From positions 22,318,501-22,382,500 of the forward strand of contig NW_026947500.1 in the NCBI RefSeq assembly GCF_034190915.1: 64,000 nt of DNA, in the 5' to 3' direction. The notes under the pieces are model-generated. The model was not told where the DNA came from. It worked only from the letters and a program-made list of their open reading frames with translations, and made no database searches. This stretch comes from Cavia porcellus (Eukaryota; Chordata; Mammalia; Rodentia; Caviidae). Both the position numbers and the translations under genes were made by a program. Positions 57,500 to 64,000 of this stretch are shown here, piece after piece (positions within the stretch are counted from its first letter, which is position 1; every line of letters starts with the position of its first letter).

Positions 57500-59400
57500 A
57501 GTTTTAACTTTTTGGTGACTCGTCAGATGTTATGACAAGATTTCCTTCCCACTCAAAGGCTTGGTAAAGCAACCAAAAAAGAACAAAGCCTCTTCCACTT
57601 ATTCCTAAAAAGGACCATTTTGGGAAGGCTGCTCGCCTTCCCATTTTCAGGAGGAGCCTTGACCTCTTCTTCCCTGACTGCACGGATGGCATCTGAGCTA
57701 ATCTGGATATCCAATGACCCTCTTTGGGTTCATCAGTGGCTCCTCAACAACAAAAAGCTTATAGCAGCTCATGTACTGGTTAATGAACAGATGATCACAG
57801 GCCTCTAAAATCCTCGTGTCCTTAAAAATATCCAATTCTGGTAATTAAAAAAAGTCAAGGCTGGGGATTTAGCTTAGTGGCATAAGTGCCTGCCTGACAG
57901 GTCATGAGTTCAATCCCCAGTACCAAAAAAAAAAAAAAAAAGTCAATAATATAGAGATTACAGGATTTTCAAGCTGTTAATCACACCATAGCTCTGATGG
58001 GAGCCCTTCAACCACGATTGCCCAGTCCCATAACTATTCCTTTACATTTTCCCTGCATAGTGGTTGATATAAAAGGCTTGTGTATTTTTTTGTTTTGTTT
58101 TGTTTACTATTCCTCTCTACCCTAAAGATAAAAAATGTTTTGCCTTAGTTTACTCCCTATTAATCATCAGGCTCCTACACACTACTTCTGATGGTGTTGT
58201 CTGCCACAAGAAATGGGAAGAGTTTGTGGCTGCAGCCATTCTGTCAGTCTGTCAGGCTCCTCCATCTACTTATCCATTACACAGATGATATTCTTCTAAC
58301 ACATAAATGGTCATCAACTTTGCATCCAGTATTCATTCAATTAGATAATGCATCTCATAATGCAAGTCTAGAAGTGGCCCACTAAAGGTACAAACTATGG
58401 TATCCTTTTCATATTTGGGAATGCATGATTTTACTCCTCTCTTTGACACTCTTGGAAGGGGGACCCAGACCCTACCTCTCCTAGAGCACTTACATCTGAG
58501 AATAAAACTGCCTTGGATAAAGGTAATCTGGCTCTCTCTATTGCTCAACTCTCTAGAGTTGACTCATCTTCACTAATGTTTTTAATTATTTTCCCAATTC
58601 AACATATGTTCACCAGGGTCCTTTGGCAGTCTCAGGGCCCTCTACAATGGCCATATATGCCACGTGCTCCATATAAAACCATCATTCCCTTTTGGAAGGG
58701 ATGCTGTGGCAGGACTCATCACACATGGGTGGATGCATGCTATTCAGCTTTGTGGATGTGAAGTGCAAGTTATTATTTTTCCCTTCAGTTCAACAACAGT
58801 GCTTATGGCATTCTCATCCTCTTAGCAAACTGCACTAGCTAACTTCTCTGGTGTTACTGATTGTCATTATCCTTTAGATAAATTAACTGAATTTGCTTCC
58901 CTCACACCCATTGTTTCCCTTCAAAAATTAACTCTGTTCCCATAGCTGGAGGTGTCTGTTTTCACAGATGGCTCCTCCTTGGGCAGGGGAGGTTATGTTA
59001 CAGCCTCCTCTTCTCAAATACAGAATATGAGTTTTTCTTCTGCACAAAAGACAAAATTACAAGCTGTTATATAGGCCTTACAAGATCATTCACCCACTCC
59101 AATTAACTTTTTTCAGACAGTACTTATGTTTGCAGTTTGGTGCACCACATTAAAACTGTACCATTCACACAAACCAGTCAGATTTTTTCATTTCTTTCAC
59201 TCTCCAATTTGCTGTTCATTCACATCATGTCCCCTGTTTTACTGGTCATTTACATTACAGTTGCCATGGCCTCTCACTGAGGAAAATGCTGCAATGGACA
59301 GACTGCTAGCTACTGTCACTGTTATTCCCCCAGATTCCATTCAACAGGCTTCTGTTTCCCATGCTACCTTTTATCAAAATGCTTCTTCCTTATGCGAATA
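57500..59400 (+). pseudogene. Class II pol remnant: reverse transcriptase and RNase H
   Basis: Reverse transcriptase copies viral RNA into DNA, and RNase H removes the RNA strand. Visible blocks are a W-I-S-N-D-P-L-W-V-type N-terminal segment (about 57699-57735), F-T-I-P-L-Y-P-K-D-K (about 58101-58130) and the catalytic Y-T-D-D-I-L-L (about 58281-58305, Met or Val of YXDD replaced by Thr). The RNase H start, V-F-T-D-G-S-S, lies at about 58952-58972. A TTTTG-type tract inserted near 58086-58106 and an ID SINE at 57859 break it, with numerous stops. Confidence 0.8.
57859..57935 (+). mobile_element. ID-type SINE inside class II pol
   Basis: 'ggctggggatttagcttagtggcataagtgcctgcctgacagg', 'gagttcaatccccagtacc' and an A-tail. 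AAAAAGTCAA flanks both sides. About 10 bases before the B box are deleted. Confidence 0.94.
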
Positions 59401-59786
59401 GTCCCATTTGACCCAAAAACAGGCGCAAAAAGTTGTTAAACAATGTTCCTGATGTGTAATACACTTTCCCCCACCCTTTATGGTGGTTAGTCCCCAAGGA
59501 TTACACCCCAACCATCTCTGGCAAATGGATGTCACTCACATTCCTGAGTTTGGCTCTTTATGCCAGGTCCATGTTTTAGTACACACTTCCTCAAGGTTTA
59601 TTTTTGCTTCTGCCTGCACTGGTTAATTGGTTAAAAATGTCACTGCTCACTGTTTAGATGCCTTTAGTACTCCTGGCTGCCCACGGGCACTTAAGACTGA
59701 CAGTGCTACAGCCTATACAAGTGCTGCCTTCCAAAGGCTTTGTAAAACTTTTCACATTTCCCTTACCATGGAAATTTCTTATAACT

Positions 59787-59885
59787 TTTTTTTCTTATAG
59801 CTTTTTAAAAATCAGTATTGGGGATTGAACTCAGGACTACATGCTTGCAAGGCAGGTGCTTATGCCACTGAACTAAATCCCTAGC
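59787..59885 (-). mobile_element. ID-type SINE inside class II integrase
   Basis: Inverted ID ('cagtattggggattgaactcagg', 'gcttatgccactgaactaaatccctagc'). TCTTATAACT at 59777-59786 and 59886-59895 is a perfect 10-bp duplication. Confidence 0.94.
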
Positions 59886-60082
59886 TCTTATAACTCTTAA
59901 GGTAAAAAAAAAATGTTAAAACATGTTCAACATATGTTCAAAATTCAATTACAAAAACAAAAAGGGGAAACCTGCCCAACAAAATTCATACCTCATAATA
60001 GACTTCACCTGGTGGTATATACTATTAATTATTTAAATTCTGCTAACAATAGGACTACAGCAGCAGAAAGACAGTTCAATCA

Positions 60083-60180
60083 AGTACCCTGGCAAGCATA
60101 AGGTACTGAGTTCAATTCCCAGTACAAAAAAAAAAGAAAAAAGAAGGAAAGAAAGAAAACAGGAAAAGGAAAAAAAAAAG
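60083..60180 (+). mobile_element. ID-type SINE, 3' part, with A-rich tail
   Basis: 'taccctggcaagcataaggtactgagttcaattcccagtac', then a long A/GAAA-rich tail. Only the B-box half is clear. Confidence 0.7.
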
Positions 60181-60470
60181 ATCTTCATGTTGGACAATGG
60201 AAGGGACTTAGCCCAGTGCTAATTGGGGTCAAGGGTTTGCTAGTGTCTTTCCAGAGAATGATAAAGGGCCTACCTGGGTACCACCACATGCTGTCCAGCT
60301 GTATCATGGACCCAGGCATGGAGAAAAAGTTGATTCCAACTTTCAAGAAGCAGATGCTCAGTCCTGTGATAGGGATGCCTTCGAGACTGCTCTACAGCAG
60401 AAAACAAGGATTTGGCTGGATCCAACCTTGGGCCAAATGAAGGAGTTGACCCCAAATGCCCAGGAGATAG

Positions 60471-62634
60471 TGACCAAATATGGGAATCAACAGTGTGAGT
60501 GAGTGGTAGCGTGCTTGGAAATAAATGAGCTGAAAAATACATGAAAAAAGGGCATACAAAAGTTACTAATATTCTTAAAATAAAAGACAAAAATTATATA
60601 TTAGATAATATACAAAGACAAAAATTATATATTAGATAGATAAAAGATTTTATTCCTTTCAAATTCTTCTTATAAGAGATCTCTGCTAATCAACCAACAG
60701 ATATTTCTGAAGAGTCCGTTTACAATGACAAATTTCTAAAATTGTAAGAAAGTTATTATAATTCAATTTGGTCAAAAATATATTGAGTGCGCTCTGATTT
60801 TATAAGATGTCTGTCTGTTTGTCCAGCCTGGTAAACTGTGTATTTATTTGACTACTGATCTTTTCTGTGATCAGCTGTTTTATATTTGAGCTCAACAATT
60901 TTTTCTCTTTTCTTCTTTACTTTTACATTTTTGGATCATTTGTTCATAATTTAATATGATTCATAGACTTAAAAAGTGTGCTTCCACCTGGGTTGCCAGC
61001 TGGTAAAAACAATATCAAATTCAGGTTTCTGATAGGCCATCAAAGTTGTTAAGATAATTAAACAAAAATCCATTAGAGTGGGGAAAAATTGGGACAGGAT
61101 TCCAATTAATAAAGCAGCTGCCTGAAAACATTATCTAGTTCTTGTTCAATGATAGGAGGCCCCAATGATCTCCATTGCCTTTCAGGAGACACCCTAATAC
61201 ATGTTATTAAAATATATTATTATAATGTGTTTACATCACTCATCCATCAATGGATTAACTTTTCTAGACAATAAGATTTTTGATTTGTGATCCTCTGGTA
61301 CAAAGGTTTTCATATGGCTGTGACAACTGATTGTGACTGTTATAGTTTTTGTAATGTATTAAATGTATTCATGCCTGCAGATATGTGGGCCTTCTAAAGT
61401 GTACAATTAAGATCACTTACAGTGATAGGCTATTCTTCCAGATTTAAACATCTTGCTTTAATGAAAACTTACATCATGTACATCCCATTAAAGGACAAGT
61501 TAGGTAAAAGTTTATTATTAGATAGAGATGATTAAAAGGGTTATTCTATGTCAAAATGAAAATTTAAGAATGTTACAAAATGTCATATGATTGTCATGCT
61601 TCAATAATATGTATGCCTTTTGATTTTTAATTTTCTGTGTAGTGTAATTGTTAACAGTGTATAGGGGTTCAACTATTAGAACATCGATAGTTGTTAGAAA
61701 ATGACAGTTCTATTTTATGTTCTAATATGCTTGATATTTAGATAAGATAGTAATATTAAGTTTAGTGCCTTCATTGCAATGTAGTATCATTAATCTCATG
61801 ATGTTCAACAACGAGGTTTGGAGACCAAAAACTAAAAACACAGATGGGCCAGGAGGACAGCCAATATTTTGGTCCCAGCCCTTTGAAGTCAATGAGGACC
61901 CAGGATGCAAACAAACCTCTGCTGCAACATCCCCTAATGAGTCTCCAGACTTCACACCAAGGAGATCGTGGGACTAAGAGGGAAGTGATTTGTGATGTGT
62001 AGTGTGCCTAAAGAAAGTCACCAGGAGGAAGAAAAATCTGTCAAGCTCCCATAAAAAGCAACTCAGTCAACAATGGCCATGACTCATCCAGACAGCTGAC
62101 ACTAACAAATACTTAAGAGGTGCTGTCAAGGGTCTACGGTAATTGCTGAGGAAGCTTAATTGACCTTGATAGACAGCAAAAAATTACTACAGGTTTCACT
62201 TTAACTTGGACTTAAACATTCAGCAGAAAACTATAACCACAAGAAAAAATAAACGGCCTGTAGAATCCTACAAACCCAGCTCCTCCAACTTCAACTGATC
62301 ACCCACCACTTACAACTACAAAACAGAGAAGGAGGAGGTGTAGGGAAGCTAAATCTGGAAACTGATCACACATGAGGGGGTGAGACAACGCCAGTCATAA
62401 AAGCGACTGTTCCAGTCCAAAGTTGCTAGGCAAAAGGGTGTCACATGACACCAACCTGCAAAAACAAATAAATAAACACACTGTGGTGGCTGAGCAGTTC
62501 CTTTTCATCTCAGCTGGAGAGAGGGCTCCACCTGACTTCAGCTTTCTGTGTACTGTCTGTTATCTTTATTTCTCCATCCTCTCACCATCCTTCTTCCTTC
62601 ACCCCTGAACTTCAAGAGCTATGCAGGACATGGC
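60471..62634. other. AT-rich gap between class II and class I retroviral parts
   Basis: No coding blocks recognised. A 23-bp direct repeat lies at 60585-60607 and 60616-60638. The part at 62200-62610 has LTR-like traits ('aataaataaacac' near 62464, then a C/T-rich segment), but I found no second copy and no clear boundaries. It could hold the class II 3' LTR or env debris. Confidence 0.35.
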
Positions 62635-63912
62635 GCACCTGGACATCATGGGTGAGACAACTCAATTACTTGTAGGTACTGGGGCAGCTCGTACTGTTTT
62701 AGTTTCCTTCTCTGGCAAACCTTCCTCTAGCCATAATTGGGGTTGAAAGTAAGCTTCCTTACTCTTGCTCTATGTCACTTCGAAGGCCAAATGTTTAACC
62801 ATGAGATCTTAACTGTCCCAGGTATCCTGCTCCCTTAGTAGAAGAAATTTACTAGCAAAATTGAGGGCAATTCTGAAATACTGGGTAAGACCAGAGCAGA
62901 TATGACCCATAGAAATTGTCAGGTATCTCTAATTAGTCAAAGGGTGGATGCTGCTGCATGGTATCATGGAATACCTGGTAGGCAAATTCAGCTATGCCAG
63001 TAGTTATAAAACTAAAACACCCCAGCCAATTTTATAATTGAAAGCATTATCCAAAGAAGAGGTCTCTAGCCTCTCAGACAGCTTTCTCAAATGTGGTTTT
63101 CTGTAGCCTCGCCTGTGCCCCTGCAAAACTCCCATTCACCCGTAGTAATGCCTTCAGGAGACTATAGATGGTACAAGAGCTCCACCTCATTAATGAAGCT
63201 GTAATTCCAGCTGACCCTTTGGTGGCACAGCCAAAGACAATTAATTTTCTCTCAAATTTAAGGAGACATGAATTTGTTCTCAGTCTTATACCTTAAAGAT
63301 GCTTTCTCCTCTATTCTCCTCATCTGGATTTCCAGTTTCTAGCTTCTCTGGGATGGGAAAATCCCATTTGAAAGAAAAAACAGCAGTATACTTAGTTCTC
63401 CCACACAGATTTAGAGGTAACCCTCACCTTTTTGCTTAGACATTAGAAAAAGATTTAGGAAACCCAGAGAACATAAACAGGAAACCAGCCTACAGTATGT
63501 AGATGATATTCTAATCTGCAGCCTATCTTGGGAGTTATCCAACCATAATACTATGTAAATCCTCAGTTTTTTAAGTTAGAAGGGATATAAAGTCACAAAG
63601 GGGAAAGGCTCAGTTATCCCTCCAAAAAGTTTCATACTTGGGATAAATTCTTATAGCTGGGGAGTAAGAGCTGTCCAGGGGCCAGAACCAAACTACTTGT
63701 GATCTTGAGCCTCCTGCCACCAAATAATGGCTTCATTCCTTCCTGATACCTAACTTGGGATTAATTCAAAGCCTTTATATGAAGCCTTTATATGTCAAAG
63801 ATCCTAAGTTTCTGCCCCTAGAATGGGCAAAAGTGACAATGCCTTTCAAGAAATAAAACATATCTTTACTCAGGTTCAACCACTGGGAATATCTGACTTA
63901 AGAAAATGTTTC
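62635..63912 (+). pseudogene. Class I (gammaretrovirus-like) pol remnant: protease and reverse transcriptase
   Basis: A protease start (M-A-H-L-D-I-M-G at about 62629-62652) leads to the active-site block, which reads V-G-T-G-A-A (about 62674-62691), so the catalytic Asp of D-T-G-A is replaced by Gly. Reverse transcriptase blocks follow: N-E-A-V-I-P near 63196, the catalytic Q-Y-V-D-D-I-L-I (about 63494-63518), and a later W/F-rich part to about 63905. Class I-type wording matches the gag remnant at 55.1-56.0 kb. Stops and frameshifts are frequent. The element is cut off by a MaLR-like LTR at 63913. Confidence 0.75.
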
Positions 63913-64000
63913 TGTTATGATTTGTGTCTGGATGTTCTTGCAAAACTTCATGTAGTCATGGAGAGGCAGGCTTTTTGGAGGCAGCTGAATCTAGAGTTTG
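63913..64000 (+). repeat. MaLR-type LTR, start only (runs off the window)
   Basis: TGTTATGATTTGTGTCTGGATG closely parallels the start of the LTR at 17105, and 'catgtagtcatggagaggcaggctt' parallels its next part. Only the first 88 bases are in the window. Confidence 0.65.

Larger units (their letters stand above)
59401..60470 (+). pseudogene. Class II pol remnant: integrase
   Basis: Integrase inserts viral DNA into the host genome. After RNase H I read [11 protein letters not shown] (about 59508-59540, first catalytic Asp) and T-D-S-A-T-A-Y (about 59698-59718, second Asp). The region of the third acidic residue is interrupted by an ID SINE at 59787-59885. The C-terminal part (N-R-L-H-L-V-V-Y-T-I-N, about 59992-60030, and W-K-G-L-S-P-V-L-I near 60195-60225) lies in other frames, and the end of pol is about 60470. 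No env was recognised after it. Confidence 0.78.

Overview
This window looks like intergenic or deep intronic DNA from a rodent nuclear genome. I found no intact protein-coding gene. No open frame has a recognisable cellular protein, and the longer ones run through interspersed repeats. The rodent assignment rests on B1 (7SL-derived) SINEs, tRNA-derived ID-type SINEs, composite B1+ID elements, and L1 and MaLR sequences. About twenty ID-type copies share the core 'ggggatttagctcag' and end near 'gttcgatccccggtacc' plus poly(A). I saw no B2 element, which argues against mouse-like rodents. The ID variant and the B1+ID composites fit a beaver, kangaroo-rat or squirrel-related lineage. I lean to Castorimorpha, but only from memory of the family.

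Layout. 1-14 kb is mostly unique AT-rich DNA with old repeats (L2, MIR, MaLR LTRs). It also holds a U6 snRNA copy with a poly(A) tail and a perfect 13-bp target-site duplication, a partial 5S rRNA copy, two related hAT-like miniature transposons and two CA-rich microsatellites. 14-33 kb is an L1-rich block: a truncated L1, a nearly full-length L1 at about 19.2-25.9 kb, and two older L1s, all on the + strand and broken up by ID and B1 insertions. 33-53 kb is mixed: older L1 fragments, a full-length 5S rRNA retrocopy inside a B1, a solo LTR with a 6-bp duplication, a mariner-like miniature element, and long unique stretches where non-coding regulatory elements could lie unseen.

54.8-64 kb is endogenous retrovirus. 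A class I (gammaretrovirus-like) gag at about 55.1-56.0 kb and class I protease/reverse transcriptase at about 62.6-63.9 kb are separated by class II (betaretrovirus/IAP-like) gag, dUTPase-protease, reverse transcriptase, RNase H and integrase at about 56.2-60.5 kb. Everything is on the + strand and broken by stops, frameshifts and SINE insertions. The simplest reading is a class II element lying inside an older class I provirus.

There is no gene pathway here. What connects the features is L1-driven retroposition: the U6, 5S, ID and B1 copies and one tail-only insertion carry A-tails and 10-17 bp duplications, often starting at an A-run, as expected for L1 target-primed reverse transcription. 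I did not find an undescribed biological system. The best leads are the nested retroviruses, the DNA-transposon remnants, the tail-only insertion, and two small palindromes that look like template-switch mutations.
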